From: Adiantum capillus-veneris
Taxonomy: Eukaryota > Streptophyta > Polypodiopsida > Polypodiales > Pteridaceae
NCBI GenBank assembly: GCA_014529385.2
Contig: CM043966.1
Span: 99,276,087 to 99,340,086 of the forward strand
Direction of reading: 5' to 3'
Length of the DNA stretch: 64,000 nt
Shown: positions 10,396 to 22,521 of the stretch, in pieces
Numbering within the stretch: position 1 is the first letter of the stretch
Layout: each line of letters begins with the position of its first letter
The notes under the pieces: generated by a model
What the model saw: the letters and a program-made list of their open reading frames with translations, nothing else
What the model was told of the DNA's origin: nothing
Databases searched by the model: none
Made by a program: the position numbers and the translations under genes

Positions 10396-12480
10396 CATTT
10401 TAAGAAGAATACAGGGGAGGAGCAAACCCCAAGAGGCGGGAAAAAGCTGTTGGTAACAGGTGCACACCTTTTCAAAAACCCTCTTTTTAGGAATCTAACC
10501 AAGAAAGCACTGGGTAAGCTCAAAAAAGATGTCGACATCAACAAACACAATGCATGGGACCTCTTTGCTCGGAGCATCCAGAAAGCAATCAAAACCTCGA
10601 GCCCCCATATCAAGAAATCTAGGGAAGGACACCTTATGCATCTTGCTGCGGAGGTACAATTGCTTACCTCCAAAAAAGCCAATGGGTTGGCTACTGAGGA
10701 TGAGCACAAACGATGGCTCGAAGCCAAATCTAACCTTGCTAATGAGCATTTAGAAGATATCGGAAAGGCAAGGCTTCTCTCCAGGGAAACTTTCTTGCAA
10801 TCGGAGGCCTCTAATCAAGCTCAATTCTTTAGGGCCTTAAAAATCAAGAAGAGTCGGAGCCACGTCCACTCGCTCTACAATGAGAAAGGAACAACAGTTC
10901 ATAACCAAGATGAGATGGCTGGTTGATGTTGAGCTATCTTAGTCAAATCATTGGATAGCCAGAGATCCGGTCCCAAGAAGTGGAAGAAGCCAGAGGGACC
11001 TTACTTCAGAGTGTCAAGAAGAAGATTCCCCACTCAAACGCTAATAGCTTGGAAAGGGCATTTTCTGAAGACGAATGCTCTCTTGCATTGCAAGCCCTTG
11101 GCAAGCAAAAGTCCCCTGGTTGGGATGGGATGACGGTAGAATTCCTTAGAGAATTTTGGGATGGTCTCAAGGGCCAATCACAAGGTTGGACAATAAAGCC
11201 ATTGTCGAAGGGTCGATGGAGATACGTGTAAAGAGAGGGCTTATCAAACCCATCCCAAAGCAGATCTGTTGTTCTCAACTGAAACATTGGCGCCCTATTA
11301 CGATGATGTCGGTGGCATACAAAATTAATGCTAAAGCAGTAGCCCTCAGACTTGCCCCCTTACTAAACAAGATCATCTCTCCCCATCAACATGGATTCAT
11401 CAAAGGAAGGTCCATCTACAATAACATCTAGGCAGCAATGGTAGGCATCGAATACGCAACTGTCACAAAGCAAGAGTGCATTCTGATGCAGTTGGACCTG
11501 GATAAGGCTTATGATAGGATAACATGGTCATATATAGAAGCCGTCGTGGAAGCTCTGGGCTTTGGGCCTCGCCTATGTCGTCTGGTACGTGTACTAGGGG
11601 CTGGAAGCCAATCTAAGATCCTATTCAATGATAGAATTGTGGGATCTTTTGAGGTTAAAAGGTCTATCAAGCAGGGATGCCCCTTGGCCCCCTTGATTTT
11701 CGCCATAGGATCGCATCCTTTAATCACGACACTTGAAGCTAGTGCAGAACGAGGGGAGTTGCAAGGCCTGGCTTTATCCAAAAATAGCCAAGTCCTAGCA
11801 AAACTTTTTGCAGACGATTCCCTCCTCTTCCTGAAGGTGTGCCCACAGGTCATAAGGAAATCTCTAGAGATTGTACAAATATTCTCGGTAGCTTCGGGGT
11901 CCAAGTGCAATATTGAGAAGTCAAGGGTGATCTCCCTATCGGAAAATGACTCAATTGACCCTTCTGACTAGTCAGGGGAGATTGTCACAAAAGGGAATAT
12001 CTTCAGACATCTGGGAGCACCCTTGGGGGTGGACGTAACTCACAAGCAAAGATTTGAGTGGGTGCTTGAAAAAATCAAAACAAAAATGAGTAGATTTGGA
12101 GTATGCTGTTCTACCATTCCAAAGTTGGATAAAAGTGATAAATGCCTTCATGATTCCTTATGTGGCCTTCATTAGCCCGCTTCTGAAGATGGCTAAGTGT
12201 CAATGGAAAGAGTTCCTAAAACCAGTAAAAAGATTTTTATGGAAAAAAAACACGAAATCCACCAGGCCTTGGCAATGGGCCCGGTGGGAATCAGTTGCTC
12301 GGCCGGTGAATCAAGGAGGCCTCGGAATTCTCAACCCGGTGGCCCATGCAGAAGCTTGTTGCACCAAATTTTCCGTCTCCTTGGCTAAACAGGATCAAGT
12401 TTGGGCTGTCATGATCAAAGATATGATGGAAGCGGCTACACTTGGCTCAAAAGGAGGTAAATGGAGAGGGGTGGAGTAAA
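10396..12480 (+). pseudogene. LINE ORF2, reverse transcriptase domain
   Basis: Readable RT blocks in order: ALGKQKSPGWDGMTVEFL (about 11092-11150, a frame shared only in part with the next), GLIKPIPKQ, HWRPITMMSVAYKI, HQHGFIKGRSIYNNI followed by a stop at 11431, LDLDKAYDRITW, IKQGCPLAPLIFAI, and the catalytic LFADDSLLF (FADD at 11807-11818). After this come the thumb-like region (CNIEKS) and QSWIKVINAFMIPYV. Several stops and frame shifts (about 10924, 11230, 11431, 11970) split it. The FADD motif is intact, so loss of function comes from truncating changes. Confidence 0.88.
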
Positions 12481-13528
12481 CTATTAGCCCCGGCATGGTC
12501 TACCCTTAGACTGGGGGGCAGCTCAGGAGAATTGGTAAGAAAATGCAATAGGGTAGCAGGAGTCTTAAAGTGGGGGGAAGAAACCAGGTACTTCAAGAAC
12601 TCCATTTTGCAATGGTCCCCTTGGCTGTCCAAAGTTGCAGATCCGCCACAAATTTCCTATTGGATAGAGACAGCCAGGAAACTGAATAACAAGGGTCTGA
12701 ATCGACTTGGGCACTTCTAGGACAGCGACAACAAGAGTTGGAAAACCATTGATCTTCTGGTCGCCCAGTACCAACTTAATAGCTTGGAGGTCTTGCTTCC
12801 ACAAAGTGATGAAAGAGCTTGACAATATAGTGATGCTGATTTGTGACTCGGAGTTGGTGGACTGGAATGCCTGGAAATGGCCCGAAAGCAGTCTCCTATG
12901 GAAACCCCATCCTAAAAACATTTATCATACAATGATGCATAAGAAGGATTGGTCTAGTCCCCCTTAACAAGATATGGAAAAAAGGTGGGAGCAAGTAATA
13001 GAGAACATCTGGAAGCCTAAGGTTCCGCAGCACATGAAGGTATTTTTATGGAACGTAATCTGGGGTGCTCTACCAACGGGAGTGAAGATTCAAGAGAGAG
13101 GGACTGGGTCAGATCGATGCTTGGGGTGCAGGCTCGCTAGTGAAGATCTAGGCCACCTCTTTATGGATTGCCCAACTATCAAAGGCCTAGTAGGGAAAGT
13201 ATGCAAGTGGGTCCAAAGAACATGGAAAATTGGTTTCTTCAAGACCGATCTACTCCTTGGAGGGAAGAATTCGGGTAGTCCTGCCCTCCTCATCGGCACT
13301 CAAATTGTCCGGTACTTTTTCTTTCATAATATATGGCAGGCAAGGAACCGTTGTGTGTTTGAAGGAGGTTTCGAGGTGGCAAGCTTCGCAGAAATTATAC
13401 AAGAAAGCAAAGTGCTAATATGGACACTCGGACGCAAGCAACACTCGGAGGATTGGGCTAGGATTACTTGTGCCTTTTTGTCAACAGTTGGCATGCCTAG
13501 GAGGGGGGAAAATACTAGCCATCGGTAA
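12481..13528 (+). pseudogene. LINE ORF2, C-terminal zf-RVT region
   Basis: C-terminal part of ORF2 as in plant L1 elements. It includes IWKPKVPQHMKVFLWNVIWG (12974 on), the zinc-binding pattern CLGCRLASEDLGHLFMDCP around 13118-13172 (C, C, H and C retained), then HNIWQARNRCVFEGG. The final stretch from 12974 to the stop at 13526-13528 is open over 184 codons. The domain is thought to help RNA or DNA binding during target-primed synthesis. Upstream 12481-12970 is broken by stops at about 12480, 12718 and 12964. Confidence 0.85.
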
Positions 13529-13699
13529 TTAAAAGATATCAGAAGAACATGGCAATGGACTTTGCTACCCTGATAGCCGTTGTGATTTTGGTCCCTGTAT
13601 GATGTCATGGCTCAACACGAGCATGGCAAGACCTTGTAATTTTTTAGGTTGATCAATATACTTCACTCACAATTGAGAGTTTTGCAAAATAAAAAATAA

Positions 13700-13715
13700 A
13701 AAATGTGTTAGCTCT
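13700..13715 (+). repeat. Right target-site duplication of the LINE
   Basis: AAAATGTGTTAGCTCT, matching 6837-6852. Its first A bases merge with the element's A-rich tail. Confidence 0.9.
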
Positions 13716-13844
13716 CTTGCATGGTTACATCATTGAAGCATATGAAACAAAAGTGATTGCATTGGGCCAATGCAAACTTATTGCATCACAAGGGACTACA
13801 CTTGTAGAGACAACCTCACACCACATTTGGCACACGTCTTTTAT

Positions 13845-13848
<4 letters not shown>

Positions 13849-13915
<67 letters not shown>
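13849..13915. repeat. (AC)n microsatellite
   Basis: About 33 uninterrupted AC units. Frames here on both strands are translated repeat. Confidence 0.97.
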
Positions 13916-13917
<2 letters not shown>

Positions 13918-14636
13918 CTTCAAGCAGAGTATCGACTAAAATAAACATATGAATGGGAGCACTAGTGGGATGGTGGGGAGGAAACTTTAATGAATTGGGT
14001 TAGATTCCTATGGGTGGATATGTCCCACTCCTCAAAACTTTGTGGCTATTTGTGTTCAATGACATAGTAACATGCATAAACACATAGATGAATCCATGAA
14101 CATCCACATACAAAGACACCTCGATTATACTTTGGGTATTGGACCTCTCTTTTGGTTTGCCTTCACACATATTAGAATACTATTGATTATGTACTGATGG
14201 GTAGGTTTGTTGTGGATGCTGTTGCAAGTAGATATGGCTCTCAAAATCATTGCTAGCATGGTTATTGCAATTTAGGGGTTGATGAACTATGACTATAAGG
14301 GGTCCTTGATTCTCTATAATGTTGAACAATATGGTCAAAATTGCAGCAAAAGTTGTTATTTTACTCTAAACTTTTGTTTGCCTCTTGAAATAATAGATGG
14401 ATTTGTTAACTCATATTGTCTTTACTTTGTAATTGCTTCACTAAGAATTTGGCGTTAAGAAAAATATGGACTTTGCATGGTCCATATAAAAATCCATAAC
14501 TTTAAGGGTTTAAATTTAATATTGTGTATGGTTAAAAGGACAAGTTCATTCATTAAGCTACTTTTTCATAAGCTTCTCTAGCATTTTTTAAAGGCCCAAG
14601 TACAGGTGGAGCTAAGAAGTCATTTTCTTTTTCTCC

Positions 14637-14810
14637 TTTTGAGATTGATGAGAGAAAAGGTGAGATGACATAACTCCCCGCATTCAACATCTTCCCTTTT
14701 CCTTTTTCATGTCACATTATAAAAAAAGTGCATAACCAAGAGGAAAAAAAATGATATAATTGTTTTTTCATTTGGACCCACTTTCAGCTTGAGCTTGACC
14801 AATATGAAAA
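14637..14810 (+). repeat. Dispersed direct repeat, copy 1
   Basis: Starts TTGAGATTGATGAGAGAAAA and ends near GACCAATATGAAAA. The second copy is at 15618-15787, with point differences and one short indel (GCTTGA present only here). Confidence 0.9.
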
Positions 14811-15617
14811 CAAGTGAAAGGGTCACGACGGTTTTCAAAAACAATAAGAAAGTGATAAAATTGTTAGGTTGAATTAAATTGGTATCAGTGTTTGGGAAAG
14901 GATTGCCTTAGCTTAGTCTTGAGGTGATTGAAAATCAAGACTAGCTAACTGCAAACCATGGTAAACAAAAGAAAAACCGATGAAATATGTGAGAAAGTCG
15001 TCCAAAAAAATTGCAAATCTCAAAATTTTTGCTAGTATTTCTGATTTTCTTTTTTGTGAGGAAGAAACTCGATCAGTAGTCGCTTAATAAAAGAGACTTT
15101 CTCGAATGTTAACACTTACTGGAATCAAGCTTAAAATGCAAGAAATGTAAAGCCATGTGAAGTTGTGAAATGAAAGGTGAAATAAAAAGAACTAATTAAT
15201 ATATATATATATATATATATAGATATGTGTGTGTGTGTATAGAATTTATTATAATTATGCAAAGTGAAGCTTCACTTTAGCATTCTAAAACAATAGAATG
15301 CAAAAAAAACATGTGTGTGTGTGTAAAATTTACTAAAATTTATGCAAGGTGAAGTCTCACTTTAGCATTTTAAAACAATAAAGACATGTTAAGATGTGAA
15401 ATGACAGATAAGTCTCCATCATGTCAGCATGTGATGTGAAATGAAAGGAGTCTCCCTAACTCAACACAACACTAAGGGTTTCTTTTAGAAAGCCAAAAAT
15501 ACCTTTTAAGCTTCTTTTCCTACATCTATGCATTCCAAATCATTTTCTATTCTCTTTCTCCTCCTAAAATGTCGAATTCAAATTTTGAATAGTTTTCTCC
15601 AAAATTCTTTCTCTCCG

Positions 15618-15787
15618 TTTTGAGATTGATGAGAGAAAAGGTGAGATGACATAACTCCCCACATTCAAAATCTTCCCTTTTCCTTTTTCATATCACATTA
15701 TAAAAAAAAGTGCATAACCAAGAGCAAAAAAAAATGATATAATTTTTTTTTCATTTGGACCCATTTTCAACTTGACCAATATGAAAA
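15618..15787 (+). repeat. Dispersed direct repeat, copy 2
   Basis: Partner of 14637-14810 in the same orientation about 980 bp away. It is flanked on both sides by copies of another repeat (15522-15610, 15810-15897), so the 15522-15897 block arose by at least two duplication steps. Confidence 0.9.
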
Positions 15788-15896
15788 AAATACCTGAAGC
15801 TTTTTTTCCTACATCTATGCATTCCAAATCATTTTCTATTCTCTTTCTCCTCTTAAAATGTCGAATTTAAATTTTGAATAGTTTTCTCCCAAATTC

Positions 15897-16075
15897 TTCT
15901 CTCTCTCTCTCTCTCTCTCTCTCCCCCCCCGTGTATGTGCAACTCTCTCTTCTCCCGCCTTGTGTGTGTGTAGCTCTCTCTTCTCCCCCCCTCCCCCTGT
16001 GTGTGTGCAACTCTCTCTTCCCCCTCCCCCTATGTGTGTGTGTGTGTGCACTCTCTCTCTCTCTCTCTCTCTCTC
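15897..16075. repeat. CT/GT-rich minisatellite
   Basis: (CT)n followed by about four variants of a roughly 40-bp unit alternating TGTGTGTGTGCA with ACTCTCTCTTCTCCCCC, ending in another (CT)n at about 16050-16075. The minus-strand frame reading His-Thr repeats is not a gene. Confidence 0.85.
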
Positions 16076-16237
16076 AAAACTTACCTAACCTTCTAATCTG
16101 TGACATGGTGGAGCTTATACATGACTGTCTCTGTCAACCTTCTTTATCGTATCTTGCACATTGGTGCTTCAAATCCATGGTTATTTGATGTGGATAATCT
16201 CACAGGAATGTATATTTTCACATCTTTTAGTTCAAGT

Positions 16238-16461
16238 TGTGAGTGCGCTTGTGCACGGATACATGTGTACGTAGTGTGGTGCGGTGCAATGTGTGCGGAG
16301 AAGGGGAGAAGCAAGACCATGCTGTGTGGGTTGAGCAAACCTTCAAGATGTGTGGAGATCCTTATTCTTTGCTAGGTAACAAATAAGGTTAGTGTGGTCA
16401 CTAGACGGCCTAACATCGAACGTCCAGCCCTGAGAAAAGGCACAACGCCTTTACCCCAACA
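16238..16461 (-). repeat. 3' LTR of element G
   Basis: 224 bp, TGTTGGGG...CTCACA on the minus strand. About 75-80 percent alike by eye to 19308-19525, including GTGCGGAGAAGGGGAGAAGC and the GGTTAGTGTGGTCA block. Confidence 0.82.
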
Positions 16462-16472
16462 ATCTCCCACTT
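16462..16472 (-). other. Polypurine tract of element G
   Basis: Minus strand AAGTGGGAGAT directly upstream of the LTR start. It serves as plus-strand DNA synthesis primer in copia elements. Confidence 0.75.
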
Positions 16473-17539
16473 AAAGGCGAATGTGCCAATAAGTGGGTGC
16501 TACTAGCTAAACAACTAGTGTTTACAAGAAAATAGGCGAGAGACTCTCTCAACCTACACACACTAGCTTGCTTAATTGATCTACATGTAGCCATATTGGC
16601 TCTATTGATAGGCGAGCGTGCGTATCCACGCTAGAGCCTACATGTAAATCAACTCTGTATGGTCTGCATAGCTCCATGATGCATCATGCTAGTGTTATTC
16701 ACCGTACGATTGATAATCCCTGCTACAAATGCTCCCATTGCAGCTGTTAAGTCAGGCCTCAACATTAGTAGGTCATACATGAGATGCCCAAACGTTGAAA
16801 AAATCTACACAAACCTAGTTATACTAACCTCCCTTGCACTATTTGCATGCATTGCATCATTAGAACTACTCATTGTGTATGGATGCATTGTGGTCAACAT
16901 TGGGATGACTACATCCCTCTCATCCATATGTAGAACTATGTGTCCTAGCATCAACTCATCAGCCTCTAGCATGAGCATATCAAAGAACTCCATATCGCTA
17001 ATGTCCGTGGTAGGGGGCATCTCTGTCTAAGAGGATCAATCTGCGGTGTCTCGCTAGAGCATGGACACTCTAACTCTACATCTACAGACATGTCATGCAC
17101 AACACTCTAGAGCTCATCCATGAAAGACATGTGTCTAGTCTCTCATTGACATGACTGTAACGTAATTGAGACTATGCCATCTCGCACAAGTGACTCATTG
17201 CTCTGCTCCCCAACTGCTAATCATCAAAATCTGTCACCACCACTGATGACTGCTCTAGTCCTGTACTGAAAAATCTATCTTGCTCTACATCTCTATCGTC
17301 AAACCCTGCATGCACAATAGTGAAGTGTCACATTGCTCATTAGCAAAGCGTACTTGACTAGACTGCGAATATCTGTGATGGCCACGGATTCACAAAGATT
17401 ATGACATCTCTAATACCAAGAACATAGATAAGAGTAGAACGAGCACCACGCTCTATCACAAGCCAACTCTTCTCATCAAGTAAGACTCATCACTCAACTG
17501 AACTTGACACCCATAGCTACAAGATGGAGATCAAACTCC

Positions 17540-17890
17540 TACGAGAATCACACACATTGAACATCATGGAGCACAAGCATACTCCCACTGGCAAAGTGAA
17601 AATGATTGTCACCCACAACATGAACTCTATCCTGTCTCAAAGCTGAAAACGTGCTAAACCACTCCCTGCGAGGAGTAACTTGGCATAAAGCACTGCTGTC
17701 CAGCTGCCCATTGTGAGACAAAGTCCATGCATGTCCATGTGAACGTGCGAAAATAGGAGTGTCTACCACACTCGTACTCTCAACAACAACCAATGGAATC
17801 CTCCAATGTTTCCAACGCCTAAAACAACATCTCCTCATGTGTCCTGGTCTGTCACAATGCTAGCAAACCACATGTCTATGCCTCTAAGAT
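17540..17890 (-). pseudogene. Copia gag zinc knuckle and protease-like relic
   Basis: On the minus strand a knuckle-like CxxC-DRPGH-MRRCC is readable from about 17870 (one stop inside), followed by a 96-codon frame (17838-17548) ending FASGSMLVLHDVQCV. This ending matches the copia protease-region pattern of a Gly-rich turn, then L-x-DV-x-x-V. The protease Asp is not convincingly visible. Further minus-strand sequence to 16480 has no recognised domain. Confidence 0.5.
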
Positions 17891-19293
17891 CTATCTGGCA
17901 CAACAACGTGTGTATTCAATGATGAACTGTCACTATAAGATGCCATAACTGAGCACACAAAAATTCTATAGATTAACCTACACAAAGTGTAAATACATTG
18001 TCCACAAGAGCATAACCGCTCAACACAATGCAAAAGAAAACCAACTGATCAAAACCTACTACCAAAACTATGGAAAATATCGCATAAAGAGCAAAACCTT
18101 TACCAAAACCAAGAACCAATCATGCATAAATTATTGTGACCAATCAGAGCACAAGCAAAATGACCATCCGCATAGGCACAAGCCAAAACTTGGCTAAAAC
18201 ACACCTATCACAAAACACATAAAACCTGACAAAAAATAGGCACAATATCCTCTGTAGCTGGAGAAAAATGCCACCAAAAAACAAGGAGATAAACAATTCC
18301 AAACACAATGGCAAACAATCCAAGAATCCCTCAATCAAAATTAATGAGCATAAAGCTCCCGCAATGTCAATACACGGGCTCTATACATGTTGCACAAGGC
18401 ATTGCAAAACCTGTGAGCTAATTGCCAACACACTGAGTGTGGTATTGAGGCATACATGCACTAATCTCCCATCTACAAAAAACATAGCACGAAAGCCTTG
18501 AGTGCAACCTGCAATCATAGCCTAAACTACATCAAATCATGTGCATAAAAGTAATGGGAAAAAATTACCAAAGTTTTGGCAATAAAATGACTATCAAACC
18601 CAAATAACCAACAACAATTGACCACTCAAAATAATGAGCAACAAAATGCACATTAAACCGCACTCAAAACATGCACAAAATCTATACAAACCGTGTCTGG
18701 CAAATGCTCACGAAGATATTCACATATGACCATGCATATAAGCCATGTTTGCATTCAATATGCATCATATACTCCCACTTGAGAGAAAACCTACTGCCAA
18801 TACAACTCTCACACTTAAGAACAAATCATGTGCGGAATCCTTGATGCACAACAAACAAAATCTGGCGGCAAAAATGGTATGAAGAGAACTCCAACAATAC
18901 AAAAACCATAGGCTACTGTTGTAGAAATTTTAGAGAGTCAAAATCAGTCCAAATGGACATCACCATCGCATTTGAATTATGTCAAAACCCCAATTTACAC
19001 TCTGACCTTGCAAGAATATCTTTCTGTATGCAAAGGATTATGCAAAAAACACTATTTTGGAGCCCAAAAATTGACCTATAGAAATGCATATCTGCATTCT
19101 TCCTATGAATATGGTTGGCAAAAAAAGACATACACACTTGCAGTACACTCTCTTCTCAAGCTTGGGAATGTTCTCAAGCTTCCATGAGCACAAATCTGGT
19201 GGTTGCTCACCAAACTCAAGCTCCCACCAAAAGCAAGATCACCATAGCCAAAAGCTCACTTCTTTGTAACACTGCAACCATAACGAAGCCAAA

Positions 19294-19305
19294 GCTATAA
19301 TATCA
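19294..19305 (-). other. Decayed primer-binding site of element G
   Basis: Minus strand TGATATTATAGC, nine of twelve bases as in TGGTATCAGAGC, two bases from the LTR edge at 19308. Confidence 0.55.
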
Positions 19306-19307
19306 CT

Positions 19308-19525
19308 TGTGAGTGCACCCGTGCATGGATACCTATGTGCGTAGTGTGGTGCAATGCATGCGGGGAAGGGGAGAAGCAAGACCGTGCTGTGTGGGTGGAG
19401 CAAACCTCCAGGATGTGAGGAACTCCTTATTCTTTGGTATATAAAGAATAAGGTTAGTGTGGTCAGTGGGTGGCCGAACATCGAACGTCCGACCCAAGCA
19501 AAGGCACAATGCCTTTATGAAAACA
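19308..19525 (-). repeat. 5' LTR of element G
   Basis: 218 bp; partner of 16238-16461. The outer end is changed (plus strand TTTATGAAAACA versus TTTACCCCAACA). Confidence 0.8.
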
Positions 19526-19530
19526 CAAGC

Positions 19531-22475
19531 TAGATAGAAATACTTGCAAAATAGTACAATATATATTAGAAATCTTGTTTATTGTACAAATCACCAATGT
19601 TGAACTCATGCATGTTTTTTGTCACGAAGATCTCTAAAAGCAAGGCATGGCATTGGGTGGACTCTTATGATGTTGGTTGAGTGGTCTCATGAAAAAGGCT
19701 CAAGTTGCTAAGCATAAGATGACTCACACAAGGCAACACAAAACTCTCCTCAAGCTCCCACTACATCAAGAACCACCATGCTCGGGGCATCACAATGTAG
19801 CATAGTCTAGTCACAATCACACTAGTTATCGGGATGCTAGCTAGATAGTCAATTTTTACTGTGAAAATTGAATGGTAAGTGGGAGAGTCCACTGTCAAAA
19901 TCTATGCCATGTTTTTAGCAAAGTGCCCAAAAGCATGCAACTATTCCTAGCAGGAGAGGTAGCACTACCTGCCTGCCTTGAGCATCACTCTGGCTTGGCA
20001 GAACACCTATAAATTGACCTGCATGCCTCAATTTTCAGTGCCGATAGTTGCATCTAAATATTGCACAAACATACGTATATATTATGTGGAGTGGTGCAAG
20101 CTCTCCATCACCATCTCCATAAGATCTTCTCTCTAGTTTGTGGGAAGAAGGACATTCTCTCTCTACTTGCTTACTATCTTCTCTTCTCTTTTCACGGTGT
20201 GCGAGCTCTCCAACGACTTCGTGGTGAAAACCTCTACTTAGGTTTCATCACCGCTCTCTTGCGGCAAAGAAATAAGCCTCTTGATAGCTTGTAATCAATT
20301 TTAAAGGATGGTAAGAAACTCTAAACTCCATAGCCATCATCTCTCTCTCTCTCTCTCTCTATGTCGTTTTCTAAGTAGCTACCCTCTCAGTGGTTGCTTT
20401 TTCATATACGAGGGCATGTATGGAATTTCAAAGTGTGTATGAGGTTGCTCCATGATCATTTCATCATGTTTAGCATGTTGATTTATGCAAACAATGTGTT
20501 TATGGTCACATGTGTACATAAAAAGTGCTTATCGTTTTACGTCACGTAGGCGGTAGGAACACTGTTTTGGCCATATCTCACAAATCTCTATGAATCAGGT
20601 CAAACCATTTAAACCAGAGATAAAAACACATTATTTAAAACATTCTTTCTCCTAGGTGTCATGTGAAAATATTGCACGAGCTAAGAGTTATGGTCAAAAA
20701 ACAGCTTGCTGTCCACTGCACTGTCAAAATTTTGGACCCCATGCTGCTTTGAGAACCACTATGTGGATTCATCGGATGAGAAAAATTACTTAGTTCTACT
20801 ATTTCATGTCCGAGGTTACCTACGCGTGTAGGGATACTATCAAGGGGGAGTACCGTATGGCGTTGTGAGTTGGATGAGCTGTTCATATATGATTTATGGG
20901 TTGTTTTAGTGAGTTGATTTCAATTGTTTTGATGTTCATAAATTTATATGTTATCCAACTCAAACTATACAGACAGATATGAATAAAGTGGGTTTCTTTT
21001 CGTATTTCCGTTTATTGCATGAGTCTCATATGGGCAAAGTGATGTGATAACGTGTTAGTATATATTATAGGGCTGAGATTGATGCATTGGTTTAAGATTA
21101 AATACTTTCATTTGTGTGTTATGCATGCACCTAAAAATGGCAAAAAAGTTGTTTTTTGCATAAAGGTGATGTTATAGTTTATGGTTGAACAAAGTGACGG
21201 GGCTGTTTTGCATTATGTTTATGTTGATGGAATGATGTGTATGGTATCTCACGGATGGATGTGGATGTCTCATGTGCATGTGTATATTGCTTTCTACCCT
21301 TCTAGGTCAAAACTAGCTCTATGAGGTGTGATCATAGTGCAACACTTACGGATGATTGGGTACTATCAAAATTGGATTTTGATATCATGTTTAGTTTCCG
21401 GTTGGACTTATTTTATGCGTAAAATTTTCATGTCTTAAGAACCATGTGTGTGGGATCAGTTTGATTGCAGTGGATATGTCAAACTCCAAGTGTGGGAGTT
21501 GGTTCGGTACGGAATATGGTTTATGATCAAGGGCTGAGATACCTTATGGATTATGGTTGTGTTTTTTGATGGTGGAAGCCGGTGTGGCTCTTGGGTGTTT
21601 TTTGGGATATGGATGTGCTGCTAAAATTATTGCAGCCATGATATGTACTAAAGTGGTTTTGCAGGACTGGATGTGCATCACCATGAGTTGGGTAGAGTGC
21701 TCACCCATGTGATGTGATTGCATTATGGTTTATGATTTGAATTGGAACATGAAGTGGTTTTGATGGTTTATGGTGGGCATGTAAGGGTAGAGACTGTGTA
21801 CAGTCTAACTACTTGGAAAGGATCATTTGTGTATATGATGGATGCTATTGTGATTGGAATCATGTGTTATGTTTCTCATAGGAGCGTCTCTACAAGACTA
21901 GGACATCGCTTATCCTTAGACAAAAGGGTCGAAGATGTGGGGCCTTGCTGGATCAAGGATGTTTCGTAGGTCTTCTTTTTTATTAGGCTCATCTACACGG
22001 TTAGCACGTCGGGGGTTGAACAACCTACATGGCTAACGCATTGGGGATCTTACCTTGGATTTGCCTGAACACATGATGCTGGGCATCAAAGAGGTGTGGT
22101 GCCTAAACTGGTATAGTTGGTGCTGATACCTTACCACCTGCTGGTATTTGAGATCCTTTCAGAGCTTGAGTTCATAGAGTGAGACAAAGCGGCCCCAGCC
22201 CATTTCTGGCTTAGGTAGGTTGGAGGTACTCTGGATCGCTCCCAGTGAATTGAAATGCTCTATGTTCATAGTAGAGTGGAAGTGGATGGATAGACCAATC
22301 GATCCCTACACAAGGTCCAATGCTCTACTAGTCATTTTATATTTTTGATGTTATGGTATACCCAGATTTTGTTATTGCATTAATCATCATGATTGAATTT
22401 TTAATTTAAATGTGGCATTTAAAGATTCTCTATTATCATTATCATGTGTCTTTACACACTTTATTTCACCCTCCA

Positions 22476-22521
<46 letters not shown>

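Larger units (their letters stand above)
6853..13703 (+). mobile_element. Near full-length L1-type LINE (inactive)
   Basis: About 6.85 kb, or 6.25 kb without a probable 605-bp insertion. Order: 5' leader (6853-7494), ORF1 (7495-9677), ORF2 (9674-13528) with endonuclease, reverse transcriptase and zinc-binding region, a 3' UTR of about 150 bp, and an A-rich tail at about 13687-13703. It is flanked by a perfect 16-bp duplication, direct proof of insertion by target-primed reverse transcription and that both ends are original. Multiple stops and frameshifts in both ORFs show it is dead. Such elements replicate by nicking genomic DNA and copying their RNA in place. Confidence 0.92.
13930..15896. 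other. AT-rich intergenic region with internal duplications
   Basis: No coding sense. It contains a direct repeat of about 170 bp (14637-14810 and 15618-15787), a shorter duplicated block around 15222-15300 and 15310-15385, (TA)n at about 15197-15221, and a duplicated 88-bp block (15522-15610 and 15810-15897). The pattern suggests repeated segmental duplication of non-coding DNA. Confidence 0.6.
16238..19525 (-). mobile_element. Short copia-type LTR element G (probably non-autonomous)
   Basis: A 3288-bp element in minus orientation bounded by two related LTRs (224 and 218 bp). On the minus strand the polypurine tract AAGTGGGAGAT abuts the 3' LTR start TGTTGGGG, the classic copia arrangement. 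The other end has a decayed primer site. Flanking pentamers are CAAGT (16233-16237) and CAAGC (19526-19530), a target duplication with one change. The internal 2.8 kb keeps only a gag zinc knuckle and protease-like relic, with no RT or integrase, so it would depend on other elements for transposition. Confidence 0.8.

Noticed and set aside
13705-13952. Thr-His repeat frames
   Set aside because: Translated (AC)n tract; no coding sense outside the repeat.
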